DNA of 64,000 nucleotides from Paenibacillus ihbetae (GTDB lineage: Bacteria; Bacillota; Bacilli; Paenibacillales; Paenibacillaceae), in NCBI RefSeq assembly GCF_002741055.1, contig NZ_CP016809.1:6178501-6242500 (forward strand). The letters run 5' to 3'. A program made the position numbers and the translations under genes. Numbering within the stretch: the stretch's first letter is position 1; the number at the start of each line of letters is the position of its first letter. Below, piece by piece: positions 8,978-19,292 of this stretch. Under the pieces are notes generated by a model. The model was not told where the DNA came from. It was given only the letters and a program-made list of their open reading frames with translations, and did no database searches.

Positions 8978-9024
8978 GCGATATTTGACGCGGTCAGCGC
9001 GATCGTTCAAATATCGCTTTTTTT
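8978..9024 (+). terminator. Rho-independent terminator
   Basis: Perfect 11-bp stem GCGATATTTGA (8978-8988) with TCAAATATCGC (9007-9017), followed by seven T at 9018-9024. It ends the CD3324-type gene. Confidence 0.9.
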
Positions 9025-9123
9025 ATGGGGTGATCCTTTTCGAATCCGAATCGTTCTTGAACTTGAGCTGCATCGCGGAGCGCGATAAATTTAGAGGAAC
9101 ACGGAAGAAAACAGGGAGTGATC

Positions 9124-9855
9124 ATGATGACCCAAAACATTTATGATAACGAGGAGTTCTTTCAAGGCTACACTCAATTGAATCGTTCCATCCAGGGGCT
9201 AGGCGGCGCACCGGAATGGGCGGCGCTTCGGTCGCTCCTGCCCGACATGAAGGGGACCCATGTGCTTGATCTAGGCTGCGGCTTCGGCTGGTTCAGCCGT
9301 TGGGCTATGGAGCAAGGTGCCGTAAGCGTCTTAGGAATCGACGTGTCTGCCAAAATGCTTGCAAGGGCCAAGAATGAAACGCAGGACCCGCAAATTTCAT
9401 ACGTCCAGGCGGATCTGGAAACGGTTGAGCTGGAGCGGGCGAAATATGATCTGGTATATAGCTCGCTTGCTTTTCATTATATCGAGAATCTAGAGCGGCT
9501 CTTCAAGCAGGCGCATGGTTCGCTTAAGCCTGGCGGCCGTTTGGTATGCTCGATCGAGCATCCGATTTATACGGCATCGCAAGGAGCTGGATGGATCCAT
9601 CATCCGGACGGCCACAAGACATGGCCTGTCGATCATTATCAATACGAGGGACCTCGAACCACGAATTGGTTGGCGGAAGACGTCATTAAGCAGCATCGGA
9701 CGATCGGAACGTATCTGAATCTTTTGATCGGAACTGGCTTTTCGATTTCCCATGTAGAGGATTGGGGACCGTCGGATGAACAGCTGGCCGTTCACCCGGA
9801 ATGGGAGGAGGAGCGCCACCGGCCGATGTTTCTGTTGATTTCGGCTGCGCGTTAA
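9124..9855 (+). CDS. Class I SAM-dependent methyltransferase
   Basis: About 243 residues. The SAM-binding motif I is VLDLGCGFGWFSRW, motif II is VLGIDVSAKML, and YDLVYSSLAFHYIENL matches motif IV, with LKPGGRLVCSIEHP after it. This is the Methyltransf_11/25 type, acting on an unidentified small molecule. GGGAG at 9114-9118 favours ATG 9124 or ATG 9127 over the upstream GTG 9118, which would overlap the ribosome site. It is followed by an acetyltransferase gene 100 bases downstream that may be separate. Confidence 0.85.
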   Translation: MMTQNIYDNEEFFQGYTQLNRSIQGLGGAPEWAALRSLLPDMKGTHVLDLGCGFGWFSRWAMEQGAVSVLGIDVSAKMLARAKNETQDPQISYVQADLETVELERAKYDLVYSSLAFHYIENLERLFKQAHGSLKPGGRLVCSIEHPIYTASQGAGWIHHPDGHKTWPVDHYQYEGPRTTNWLAEDVIKQHRTIGTYLNLLIGTGFSISHVEDWGPSDEQLAVHPEWEEERHRPMFLLISAAR

Positions 9856-9958
9856 GCAGCATTACAGGTTGCAAGGTCGTTTACCAGCATGAGGAAATCG
9901 GTTATTATAGAGATTAAACCTAATGTGAGAAAAGGCAGAAAGTGAGGGGATGGCCATC

Positions 9959-10474
9959 ATGGAGATCACCATCAAGAGATTGGACAGCATGGAACTCAAA
10001 AATGCCTGGCAGCAAGCGTTCGCGCAGCATCAAATACATCGTCCGGAGGCATATTACGATCGGTGCGACCTCGAGAACCGGACCGGAAAGCGCGTAACGC
10101 TGCTGGCGTTGGCGGACGGAGAGCTGGCCGGCGTCTCCCATTTGAAATATGAGTCGGATTATCCGTTTTTTCGCGAAAACGGCATCCCGGAAATTAACGA
10201 TTTGAACGTATTTCCGGAGTACCAAAGGCAAGGCATTGCCAATCGGATCATCGAAGAGTTTGAACACATCGCCCGTGAAACGACGCATCGCATCGGCATC
10301 GGTGTCGGACTGTACAAGGATTACGGAGCCGCGCAGCGGATATACTGCCGTAGAGGCTACATACCGGATGGACACGGCGTCATGTACCATAATGTCCCGG
10401 TAGTACCCGGAGAGATGGTTCGTGCCGATGACGACCTGGTGTTGTATCTCGTGAAAGAACTGGCAATCATTTGA
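9959..10474 (+). CDS. GNAT-family N-acetyltransferase
   Basis: 171 residues with the acetyl-CoA loop in EYQRQGIANRIIEEFEHIA (the R/Q-x-x-G-I/A motif), preceded by the beta-4 strand INDLNVFP and followed by GVGLYKDYGAAQRIYCRRGYIPDG. The substrate is not predictable. The start taken is ATG 9959, nine bases after GAGGGG; ATG 9950, three codons upstream, touches that element. Confidence 0.85.
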   Translation: MEITIKRLDSMELKNAWQQAFAQHQIHRPEAYYDRCDLENRTGKRVTLLALADGELAGVSHLKYESDYPFFRENGIPEINDLNVFPEYQRQGIANRIIEEFEHIARETTHRIGIGVGLYKDYGAAQRIYCRRGYIPDGHGVMYHNVPVVPGEMVRADDDLVLYLVKELAII

Positions 10475-10903
10475 AAGAGGGAACGGATGCTCAGGAGATG
10501 ATCCAACGATGAAGCAAGCATGTATCAATCGAAGCGTGATCGGAATGGTTATCTTGTCTGCGCGAACCGGGAAGCGCTGACGGCGATCATGATCCACTTG
10601 ATTCTAATGGCGGCCGATTGGATCCATGCCGTGTTGTTAGTAAAATATCGCAGGATTTCCCATCGATGAAGCTCTCGGTATGGGTGAATGGCTGTTGGTG
10701 CAATCGCGCCGGCAGCCTTTTTTAGCTGCGAAAAACAGGGAACAGCGATACCTGAGAACCATGACGACTGGCACATCGCAGAACTTGTTTTTAATTTCTA
10801 TCAGAATAATTGAGGAATGAGAGAAACTTTTTTACCAATATTTGCGTCTAATAGTATGGACATCTTTCATTATAAACAAAATAGGATTAGAAGGAGCTTA
10901 GGA
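10475..10903. other. 429-base gap, no confident gene
   Basis: The only coding possibility is a 49-codon ORF (ATG 10520 to TGA 10669) without a good ribosome site and without a recognisable family. The last 80 bases are AT-rich, with a possible -10 TAGTAT near 10852, and would hold the promoter and leader of the copper-amine-oxidase-like gene. No riboswitch or repeat is seen. Confidence 0.4.
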
Positions 10904-13150
10904 ATGAAACTGAAGAAACGATCACTGCTTGCTGTGCTCGCTGTAGCTCAACTTGCTGCGGCATATCCGGCGAGTGCGGATGCAAGTGTCCCGGAAGACA
11001 AGACGGGAACAGTGACCCAGGAAGTGTACGAACAGACAGCAACGAACAAGAGCGCCGAAACGAAGGGGACCTCGCAAACTACTTCTCAAACGGACGCTGC
11101 TTCGACAGAGACAGTAACAGGGGAAGTTACGGATGAGCAAGATGGGACGACCGATCCGGCAGCAGAAGGCACGGGCGGCGTACAAGAGCCGACTGTTCCT
11201 GGCGAAGCCCAGGATAATCAGAACGATCCAAACAACTCAAATAACTCCAATAACTCCAATAACCAGACAAGCGCTGGCGGCAAAGAACTTATTCTTTATT
11301 TCAACAGCACCAAGATGATTCAAGACGGCGTCACCTACAATGCGCCACAGCCGATGCAAGTGAAGAAGGGCATATCCTATGTTCCCATTCGCGCCCTTGT
11401 AGACCGGGTCGGCTTCAAGGTCTCTTATGACAAGAAAACGAAGGAGACCGTTATCACCAAAGGAAGCAACGAGCTCCGATTCAAAACCAACAGCAGCAAA
11501 TACACCGTCAACGGGGTATCCAAGAACATGAAAGGCACTTCTTATCAGACGAACGGCACCTTCATGGTTCCGCTGACAGCCATCACGCAGGCATTAGAGA
11601 TTCCGTATTCCGTTGATAATGCGGGCAAGCGCGTGATTATGAATTTGCAGACCAAGCCGGTAGCCAAATTCACCGTAGGTCCGAAAGAGATTTTGGCAGG
11701 ACAAACGACCGTTACATACACCACAGAGGTTGAAAACGCCCAGGGCGAGATTATTAATGAGCGCTGGGAAGGAAGACAGGACATATTCGATACGCCGGGA
11801 GAGTACACCGTTACTTATGCCGTTCAGGATTCTACCGGAACCTGGAGTGATCCTTACAGCGTGAAAATTACTGTCGTTCAGCCTAACCAGCCGCCTGTCG
11901 CCATGTTCGATACCGATAAGGGCGAATATAAGATGGGTGAACTGGTCACGATCATCGATCAGAGCTATGACGACATAGACAAGAACGAGCAATTGACGTA
12001 CAAATGGGAAAACAAGCAGTATGCATACTTTACTCCGGGAGTTCATACGATCCGGCTGACCGTAACGGACAGAAAGGGGCTCAGCTCCTCTTACGAGCAT
12101 ACGATCAATATTACGGACGAAACCTTGTATGTAGAAGAAGACTTCAATAAACTCTTTATTCCGGAAGGCGAGAAATTCACTTTCACGGGGTCGGTGACGT
12201 CCAGGGATAAAATCAATTACGAGTTCTATGACGAACCAAGCACGTTGATTCGCAGCAACAGCCCGGAGACCGTCAACAGCGAGGGCATTGTATATCGGGA
12301 AACGGCATCTGGAGATATGCGGTTTATGATCCATCATGTGAACAACTTGAATAAGAACGTCAAAATGTACGTCGTGGCAACGAACAAAAACAGCACGCCG
12401 GTAACGCTTCGTCAGGATTATCTTGGTTTCGCGGGACCTTCCCCGATCGCAACGGCGGCAGGGAAGAAATCGGTGCTGAATTATTTCCAATCGATGCAGG
12501 ATGGCTCCAAGCAAATGTCGGTAACACTTGCACCGGGCGAGAAGAAGCTGGTGATGACCGAGCTTAGCGCCGTGCGGATGAAGCAGGGGCATGTCATCTC
12601 TTTATACTCGGATATGTACAGCGATTTGCCGCTTCAATTTGACGTCATCATGATCGACGAGAAATCCGACCCGCTGAAGGTTCTGCCGGAACTGCCGATC
12701 TTGAACCGAGACGGTGTGCATAACCGTGGGACGTATCCGGACTCCACCCGCATCATCCGTTATTCCGAGCTTGTGGGGGCAGATCCTCAGCGATTGGTAT
12801 TAGGGGATAATATGGATGATCCGAACCTTCAAGGAACGGATCCGATGGTCGGAGATACTACCTCGAATACGGGCAATTTTGGCGTCCTGTACAAAATTAC
12901 GCTGGACCGCGTTGCGCCGAATACGCTGATTTCGTTTAACCCGCGCGGCGGAAAGTATTCAGGCTATGCGATGGTTAACGGAACGATTACGCCGATCTAC
13001 TCGTTAGGCCAGGTATCCCCTGGGGAACAATCGGTTCTATACCGGACCGGCGACTATGAACAGCAGGTTGACATTATTCTGACCGCGGCCCCAGGCAGCA
13101 ATCTGCCGGTGAATCTGTTATTTACCCAGATGCCGGAATTAAAGCAATAA
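10904..13150 (+). CDS. Secreted copper-amine-oxidase-like / PKD-domain protein
   Basis: 748 residues. A signal peptide spans residues 1 to about 27 (basic KLKKR, then a hydrophobic core ending PASADA). Next is a Thr/Ser/Glu-rich and Asn-rich linker to about residue 125, with (NNS)n repeats. Residues 130-255 form a copper amine oxidase N-terminal-like domain (VPIRALVDRVGFKVSYD, then FMVPLTAITQAL), a wall-associated stalk module common in Paenibacillus. Two PKD/Ig-like domains follow (AKFTVGPKEILAG and VAMFDTDKGEYKMGE), then about 340 residues of beta-rich unknown. No amine-oxidase catalytic domain is present. ATG 10904 has AAGGAG upstream; the longer frame to 10817 lacks one. Confidence 0.8.
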   Translation: MKLKKRSLLAVLAVAQLAAAYPASADASVPEDKTGTVTQEVYEQTATNKSAETKGTSQTTSQTDAASTETVTGEVTDEQDGTTDPAAEGTGGVQEPTVPGEAQDNQNDPNNSNNSNNSNNQTSAGGKELILYFNSTKMIQDGVTYNAPQPMQVKKGISYVPIRALVDRVGFKVSYDKKTKETVITKGSNELRFKTNSSKYTVNGVSKNMKGTSYQTNGTFMVPLTAITQALEIPYSVDNAGKRVIMNLQTKPVAKFTVGPKEILAGQTTVTYTTEVENAQGEIINERWEGRQDIFDTPGEYTVTYAVQDSTGTWSDPYSVKITVVQPNQPPVAMFDTDKGEYKMGELVTIIDQSYDDIDKNEQLTYKWENKQYAYFTPGVHTIRLTVTDRKGLSSSYEHTINITDETLYVEEDFNKLFIPEGEKFTFTGSVTSRDKINYEFYDEPSTLIRSNSPETVNSEGIVYRETASGDMRFMIHHVNNLNKNVKMYVVATNKNSTPVTLRQDYLGFAGPSPIATAAGKKSVLNYFQSMQDGSKQMSVTLAPGEKKLVMTELSAVRMKQGHVISLYSDMYSDLPLQFDVIMIDEKSDPLKVLPELPILNRDGVHNRGTYPDSTRIIRYSELVGADPQRLVLGDNMDDPNLQGTDPMVGDTTSNTGNFGVLYKITLDRVAPNTLISFNPRGGKYSGYAMVNGTITPIYSLGQVSPGEQSVLYRTGDYEQQVDIILTAAPGSNLPVNLLFTQMPELKQ

Positions 13151-13174
13151 TGGATGGGTATCATCTATGAAATG

Positions 13175-13224
13175 ATAAAAGACTCCACTCTTACGGCTTC
13201 GGCTTAAGGAGTGGGGTCTTTTAT
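13175..13224 (+). terminator. Terminator after the copper-amine-oxidase-like gene
   Basis: A 16-bp stem with one G-T pair, 13175-13190 with 13209-13224; the right arm carries a TCTTTTAT tract. Its symmetry would let it act in both directions. Confidence 0.75.
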
Positions 13225-13487
13225 TTAGGAGCGAGGATTGAATAAAAGGGTATACACCTTTAATCGGGTGGGACAGCACGTACCTGTCTCGATTTACGCA
13301 TATCCTTCGAGGCACTTCGTTAGACTTTTGATCGCGCACTCTTCTCCGATTCAAGCAATAACTTCTTGTAAAAATTCCTGCTTTATATCTGGAGTCAAAC
13401 CAAAGTGCCCGTTTCTTAAGCATGCAAAAAAAAGGATCTTCAAGTTACTTATTCAAGGCTGGGTAACACTCATTGATTAGATTATTC
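13225..13487. other. Gene-free stretch
   Basis: 263 bases with only an 80-codon plus-strand frame (TTG 13238) of unconvincing composition and no ribosome site. I see no other feature here. Confidence 0.35.
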
Positions 13488-13646
13488 TCATCCGTTTAAC
13501 GATTGAAGGGTGTTCGTTATTTTGGCTCGAAAAATTTCCACTATTTGAAGCGGAATTTGGCATTTATGAGCAAGCTCGAGACTTGTTATGTCCGGCTGCT
13601 GTTCCAACTCCTTCTCAATCTTTGCTCGGATATCTTGTTTTTGCAT
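13488..13646 (-). CDS. Small helix-rich protein, putative HTH (52 aa)
   Basis: A 52-residue gene: MQKQDIRAKIEKELEQQPDI, then TSLELAHKCQIPLQIVEIFR and a short tail. ATAGGAGG lies five bases before the ATG on the minus strand, an excellent ribosome site. The TSLELAHKCQIPLQIVEIF segment reads as a helix-turn-helix-like pair of helices. Function is unknown. It is upstream of, and divergent in no way from, neighbouring minus-strand genes: the next minus-strand gene upstream is the collagen-like gene, which ends at 13682. Confidence 0.65.
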   Translation of the reverse strand: MQKQDIRAKIEKELEQQPDITSLELAHKCQIPLQIVEIFRAKITNTLQSLNG

Positions 13647-13681
13647 ATAAACCTCCTATAATGTAGGATTTATCCTGCTTA

Positions 13682-15133
<1,452 letters not shown>

Positions 15134-15311
15134 TTAGACAAACAACCATTTTTGGGGTATGGTTTAGATCATCAAGTGAACAGCTTTACGATCGTACCCC
15201 CTTTTGGGTATTTATCCATTCCATCACATTGTTTAAAATTTAAATATGTTTTTAACAAGCTGCTTAACAAAAGATCACGCACTGATAACTAACAAAAGGC
15301 GGGTGGAAACA

Positions 15312-16535
15312 TTGACTAATCTGGCAACACGCCGTTCTTGGCGCGCCGATAAGCTGTCACATCTCGGATCTTCCATTTTTGCGGAGGTCGCGAAGTGGAA
15401 ACAGGAGGCACTGCAAGCAGGAAAGCAAGTGATCGATTTGGGCATCGGAAGCCCGGATCGCGGACCTTCCATATCGATTCGTGAACACCTTAGCTCGGAA
15501 GTTCTGAAGGAAGATAATTATTCCTATCCGGGCACCACGGGTACAGCGGAATTTCGCGACCAGTGCGCAGCGTGGATGTCATACCGTTTCGGAGTTCAGG
15601 TAAACCCTGATACGGAAATATTAGCTTTGATGGGTTCTCAGGATGGACTATCCCATTTGGCGCAGGCGATCTGCAATCCGGGGGATATTGCGATCGTGCC
15701 CGATCCAGGGTACCCGATCTATACCGGCTCCCTTGCAATCGCCGGGGTAACGCCTTGGTTAGTTCCATTGAAAGAGGAACAGGGCTTTCTTCCAGATCTG
15801 AATAGCATTCCGGAGGATGTGTGGGAGAGGGCGGTTTTCATCTTGCTGAATATCCCGGGGAACCCGGCTGCGGCGCAGGCCGACCTTCCGTTCTTCGAAG
15901 CATTGGTGGATAAAGCGAAGAAGCATGGGGTGTTGATTGTTCACGATATGGCCTACTCCGAGCTTGTGTTTGACGGCGGTCGCTCACTCAGCGTGTTGCA
16001 GGTTCACGGGGCCAAGGATGTCGCGGTTGAACTTCATTCATTCTCGAAGAGTTTTAATATGGCTGGCTGCCGCATCGGTTTTCTGACTGGAAACCCGGAG
16101 GCTGTCGCTTCGCTTCGCGAATTCAAGGACAATATTGATTACGGGGTATTTAAGCCGATTCAGTCCGCTGCAGCTGCTGCATTGAAGGAAGCTATGGCTG
16201 GAGCCGAAGCCGGAAATGAGGCTGCATCGCTGTACGAGTCCAGACGGGACGTGCTGGTGGCAGCACTGGCTGAAGCCGGGTGGGAGGTGCAGAAGCCGTG
16301 CGCGACCATGTTCCTGTGGGCCAAGCTTCCGCCCGCATTCTTGCAGCGGGATCAGCCTTGGAGCTCGCGACGTTTTGCCAGGGAGCTGCTGCTCAAAACC
16401 GGTGTCGCCGTCATACCCGGCGATGCCTTCGGCTCTGAAGGGGAAGGGTTCGTGCGCATTGCGCTGGTGCAGGAGGAGCAGGTATTGCGCGAAGCTGCAA
16501 GACGGATCGGCTCGTTCCTCAATGAATTTGCTTAA
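15312..16535 (+). CDS. PLP-dependent aminotransferase class I/II (DapL/AspC-like)
   Basis: About 407 residues. Fold-type I features are IDLGIGSPDRGPS near the start, YPGTTGTAEFRD, LNIPGNPAAA (a variant of the usual NPTG), HDMAYSELVFDG, and HSFSKSFNMAGCRIGF with the PLP lysine at K246. It is closest in look to the LL-diaminopimelate/alanine-type aminotransferases of Bacillales; substrate is unassigned. TTG 15312 follows GGCGGGTGG with five bases of spacing; an upstream in-frame extension to 15246 has no ribosome site. It is monocistronic, as a riboswitch-controlled unit starts downstream. Confidence 0.85.
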   Translation: MTNLATRRSWRADKLSHLGSSIFAEVAKWKQEALQAGKQVIDLGIGSPDRGPSISIREHLSSEVLKEDNYSYPGTTGTAEFRDQCAAWMSYRFGVQVNPDTEILALMGSQDGLSHLAQAICNPGDIAIVPDPGYPIYTGSLAIAGVTPWLVPLKEEQGFLPDLNSIPEDVWERAVFILLNIPGNPAAAQADLPFFEALVDKAKKHGVLIVHDMAYSELVFDGGRSLSVLQVHGAKDVAVELHSFSKSFNMAGCRIGFLTGNPEAVASLREFKDNIDYGVFKPIQSAAAAALKEAMAGAEAGNEAASLYESRRDVLVAALAEAGWEVQKPCATMFLWAKLPPAFLQRDQPWSSRRFARELLLKTGVAVIPGDAFGSEGEGFVRIALVQEEQVLREAARRIGSFLNEFA

Positions 16536-16610
16536 AACCAAAAGTACGACTGTTGCAGGACCTCTCTTTCGAGAGAAGGTTTGAAATTCTCTGAAAATTG
16601 TTTCACAGGG

Positions 16611-16639
16611 TTGATCATTCACAAACGATGTGATAAATT
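16611..16639 (+). promoter_or_regulatory. Promoter of the purine riboswitch / pbuE transcript
   Basis: TTGATC (16611-16616), a 17-base spacer and TAAATT (16634-16639). Initiation would fall near 16646, just upstream of the aptamer. Confidence 0.5.
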
Positions 16640-16663
16640 ATTCAACAGTGCTACAAATGAATA

Positions 16664-16735
16664 TTCAACGTGTATAACCTCATTAATATGGTCTGAGGGT
16701 CTCTACCAGGAACCGTAAAAATCCTGACTACTGAA
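16664..16735 (+). ncRNA. Purine riboswitch aptamer, guanine-type discriminator (C74)
   Basis: The purine-aptamer core is plain to read: J1/2 TATAAC, P2 CCTCA/TGAGG (16678-16682 and 16694-16698), an L2 with ATATGG, J2/3 GTCTCTA, P3 CAGGA/TCCTG (16707-16711 and 16722-16726), and an L3 with ACCGTAAAAA. The GG of L2 and CC of L3 can form the known loop-loop pairs. After P3 comes A-C-T, so the base equivalent to position 74 is C (16728), which pairs with guanine or hypoxanthine; adenine aptamers have T/U there. P1 is weak (GTA/TAC, with TTCA/TGAA beyond a bulge). Confidence 0.9.
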
Positions 16736-16775
16736 AATGGCTTTTTCATTTTCCGTCGTCAGGATTATTTTTTTT
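16720..16775 (+). terminator. Riboswitch expression-platform terminator
   Basis: The left arm 16720-16739 and right arm 16747-16766 make a 20-bp stem with two T-C mismatches, followed by A and eight T. The left arm includes the 3' strand of aptamer P3 and the ligand-contacting C16728. A ligand-bound aptamer and the terminator therefore exclude each other, the architecture of an ON switch. Confidence 0.85.
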
Positions 16776-16822
16776 GGCCGCAGAAGTTATACATGCGATG
16801 ATGGAAGGAGATCGATGGCGAA

Positions 16823-17986
16823 ATGAATTTGAAGGTGCTTATCCTTGCAATCTCAACCATATGCGTTGGATTGGTGGAATTGATTGTCGGCGGCATTTTG
16901 CCGCAAATTGCTCAAGATTTGAATATTTCAATCGGTACCGCTGGGCAGCTGATCACCGTATTCGCGTTGATCTATGCTTTTTCGGGACCGGTTCTTCTTG
17001 CTTTGACGGCAAAAATGGAGCGTAAGCGGTTATATATGCTGTCGCTGTTCGTCTTCTTTATTGCAAACGTAATGGCATACGTAAGTCCGAGCTTTACGAT
17101 GCTGATGGCAGCAAGAATTTTGACGGCCATGAGCACGGCGCTCATTATCGTGCTGTCGCTGACCATTACGGCGAAGGTGGTGGAGCCGGCCCACCGGGCA
17201 AAGGCGCTTGGATTCATTTATATGGGCATTAGCTCGTCTCTGGTGCTGGGGGTGCCGCTGGGGATCATGATCAGCGAAGCTTTCGGGTGGCGCGTTCTGT
17301 TCCTCGGAATCGGCGTCCTATCGATCGGGTCGATGGCGCTTATTTACTTCTTCCTGGACCGGATCGAGCCGGATCAATTGACGCCGCTTCGGGAGCAGAT
17401 TAAGGCGCTGGCTAATCCAAAAATCGCCGGTGCTCATCTGGCGTGCTTATTCATGCTGGCCGGTCATTATACCGTGTACGCGTATTTTACGCCGTTTCTG
17501 GAGTCGGAGCTTGGGCTTAGCCCATACTGGATTAGTATCTTCTACTTCCTGTTCGGCTTATCGGCCGTAGGTGGAGGCGCTTTTGGCGGAGCGCTCGCCG
17601 ATGCTCTCGGATCACGTAAGAGTATTATTATGATCATCACTTCATTTATGCTGGTACTGTTTGTCTTGCCGTTCACGACGTTCTACATGTTCCTGTTCAT
17701 GGCAGTGATGGTCATCTGGGGGGCGCTAAGCTGGAGCTTGGCTCCGCCGCTGCAAAATTACCTGATTCAGGTGGACCCGGACACGTCCGATATCCAGCAA
17801 AGCTTCAACAACTCAGCGCTGCAGCTCGGCATTTCCCTTGGTTCAGCTATTGGGGGACTCGTCTTGGAACAGGGAGGCTCTGTCAGCAGTACGGCATGGG
17901 TTGGAGGCGGGGTTGTCGTCATTTCCCTGGTGTGCGCGATGTATTCCCTGACCAGGCCAGCTCTTTCTGCAAGATGGGGCAAATGA
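16823..17986 (+). CDS. pbuE: Purine base/nucleoside efflux pump, PbuE-type MFS transporter
   Basis: 387 residues, 12 predicted transmembrane helices, DHA1/AraJ-type major facilitator. The N-terminal segment (STICVGLVELIVGGILPQIA) and TAKMERKRLYML, MGISSSLVLGVPLGI and SDIQQSFNNSALQLGI closely resemble B. subtilis PbuE, which exports hypoxanthine, adenine and related purines. The upstream purine riboswitch independently supports this role: excess purine would open expression of the exporter. ATG 16823 has AAGGAG 12 bases upstream. It converges with the LacI-type gene and shares a long hairpin terminator with it. Confidence 0.9.
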   Translation: MNLKVLILAISTICVGLVELIVGGILPQIAQDLNISIGTAGQLITVFALIYAFSGPVLLALTAKMERKRLYMLSLFVFFIANVMAYVSPSFTMLMAARILTAMSTALIIVLSLTITAKVVEPAHRAKALGFIYMGISSSLVLGVPLGIMISEAFGWRVLFLGIGVLSIGSMALIYFFLDRIEPDQLTPLREQIKALANPKIAGAHLACLFMLAGHYTVYAYFTPFLESELGLSPYWISIFYFLFGLSAVGGGAFGGALADALGSRKSIIMIITSFMLVLFVLPFTTFYMFLFMAVMVIWGALSWSLAPPLQNYLIQVDPDTSDIQQSFNNSALQLGISLGSAIGGLVLEQGGSVSSTAWVGGGVVVISLVCAMYSLTRPALSARWGK

Positions 17987-18010
17987 GGTTAACCGGAAGC
18001 AAAAGTGAAT

Positions 18011-18105
18011 AAAAGGCAGCTGCTTGAGATGAACTGCCCCTCCACTGTTAGTAAAGTCTAACAATAGGGAGAGTAGTTTCAGTTCATAAAGCAGCTGCCT
18101 TTTTT
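18011..18105. terminator. Long nested bidirectional terminator hairpin
   Basis: The outer stem pairs 18011-18025 with 18089-18105 (AAAAGGCAGCTGCTT with its complement). Inside are ATGAACT/AGTTCAT (18029-18035 with 18081-18087), CCTCC/GGGAG and CTGTTAG/CTAACA. A-run and T-run flanks suit termination from both sides, between the convergent pbuE and lacI-type genes. Confidence 0.8.
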
Positions 18106-18127
18106 ATGTGACTTACATGCAGGAGGT

Positions 18128-19135
18128 TTATAACAGCTCGCGCACGGAATCGCGGTAAATAATTTTGCCCGGAACGACGATGCGGCCGTGCCGCAGGTCG
18201 GGCGAAGCAATTTTACCAAGCATGGTCTGGGTAGAGGATTGCGCCAGCTGCTCAATATCGACCTCCACTGTCGTTAAATGCGGGTCGGTCAACGTGGCGT
18301 AGATATCGTTGTCAAATCCGACGACGGAGCAGTCCTCCGGAATGCTCAGGCCGTTATTCTTCAACTGTTGGACTACGAGATAGGCTACCTGATCGCAATT
18401 ACATACAAAAGCCGTCGGAAGTTCAGCGGGCATGGCGATATCGATCAAGGTCCCGTGCTCATCGCGGTCATGAAGCACCCACTCCTGGCGAAGCGGAATC
18501 CGGTGTTCAAGCAGCGATTTGTAGTATCCGAGGAAGCGGTCCTGAATGCTGCTCGTGGAATGGATGCTTCCCACAAATGCGATGTTCCGATGCCCTAGAC
18601 GGATTAAATAGTTCGTCATCTCATAGGCACCGTAAAAATTATCGGTGACAACGGCGTCAATATCGGAATGATCGTCATAAAAATCGAGAAACAGGATCGG
18701 CGTCCGCGTCGAATTCATAAGCTCGATATAAGGCTTGCTGATTTGACCGAGCAGAATGATACCGTCAACCTTCCGGTCATAGTATACGCGCGGCAATTGG
18801 AGCTCCTGCTCATCCGAGCTGCTTAGAATATGGAGGATGCCGTAATAGCCGTGGGATTCAAGCGCCTTGGCGATTTCTTGATAGACCCTTAAATAAAACG
18901 ACTGATCCGGCCCGGTAAACCTCTCGGGAATGACTACACCGATATTGTAAGTTAATCCTTCACGCATCGACTTGGCGGCCGTGTTCAAGCGATAGCCCAG
19001 CTCCATCGCAACAGCCTTGATCTTCTGCTTCAGCTCGCCGCCAACGCCCTCTTTATCATTCAACGCTTTGGATACCGTTACCGTGCTGACGCCTACCTTT
19101 TCTGCGATATCCTTCATCGTAATATGTTTGCTCAC
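18128..19135 (-). CDS. LacI-family transcriptional regulator
   Basis: About 335 residues. The N-terminal HTH and hinge read ITMKDIAEKVGVSTVTVSKALNDKEG, followed by a periplasmic-binding-type effector domain (YNIGVVIPERF, then KVDGIILLGQ, RLGHRNIAFVGS, and CSVVGFDND). GTG 19135 has AAGGAG 10 bases upstream and puts the HTH at the N-terminus; the longer frame adds 11 residues without support. It lies downstream of the 2-epimerase gene on the same strand and may control that gene and the divergent mannanase in response to an oligosaccharide. Confidence 0.9.
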   Translation of the reverse strand: MSKHITMKDIAEKVGVSTVTVSKALNDKEGVGGELKQKIKAVAMELGYRLNTAAKSMREGLTYNIGVVIPERFTGPDQSFYLRVYQEIAKALESHGYYGILHILSSSDEQELQLPRVYYDRKVDGIILLGQISKPYIELMNSTRTPILFLDFYDDHSDIDAVVTDNFYGAYEMTNYLIRLGHRNIAFVGSIHSTSSIQDRFLGYYKSLLEHRIPLRQEWVLHDRDEHGTLIDIAMPAELPTAFVCNCDQVAYLVVQQLKNNGLSIPEDCSVVGFDNDIYATLTDPHLTTVEVDIEQLAQSSTQTMLGKIASPDLRHGRIVVPGKIIYRDSVRELL

Positions 19136-19292
19136 TGCACGGTCTCTCCTTATCAGCAATGGTTGCAAGTCTTATTTGTTCGATCTGATGCCGGCAGGCT
19201 CTTGATTTGAGAGAATGCTCGCCTGGCTCAAAATCCAGTATACCTGCTTGGGAATGACAAATAAAGACGAGTGCTGGTTGCTAGGAGCATCA

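Noticed and set aside
13238..13480. 80-codon plus-strand ORF starting TTG
   Set aside because: No ribosome site, no recognisable domain, and it immediately follows a terminator.
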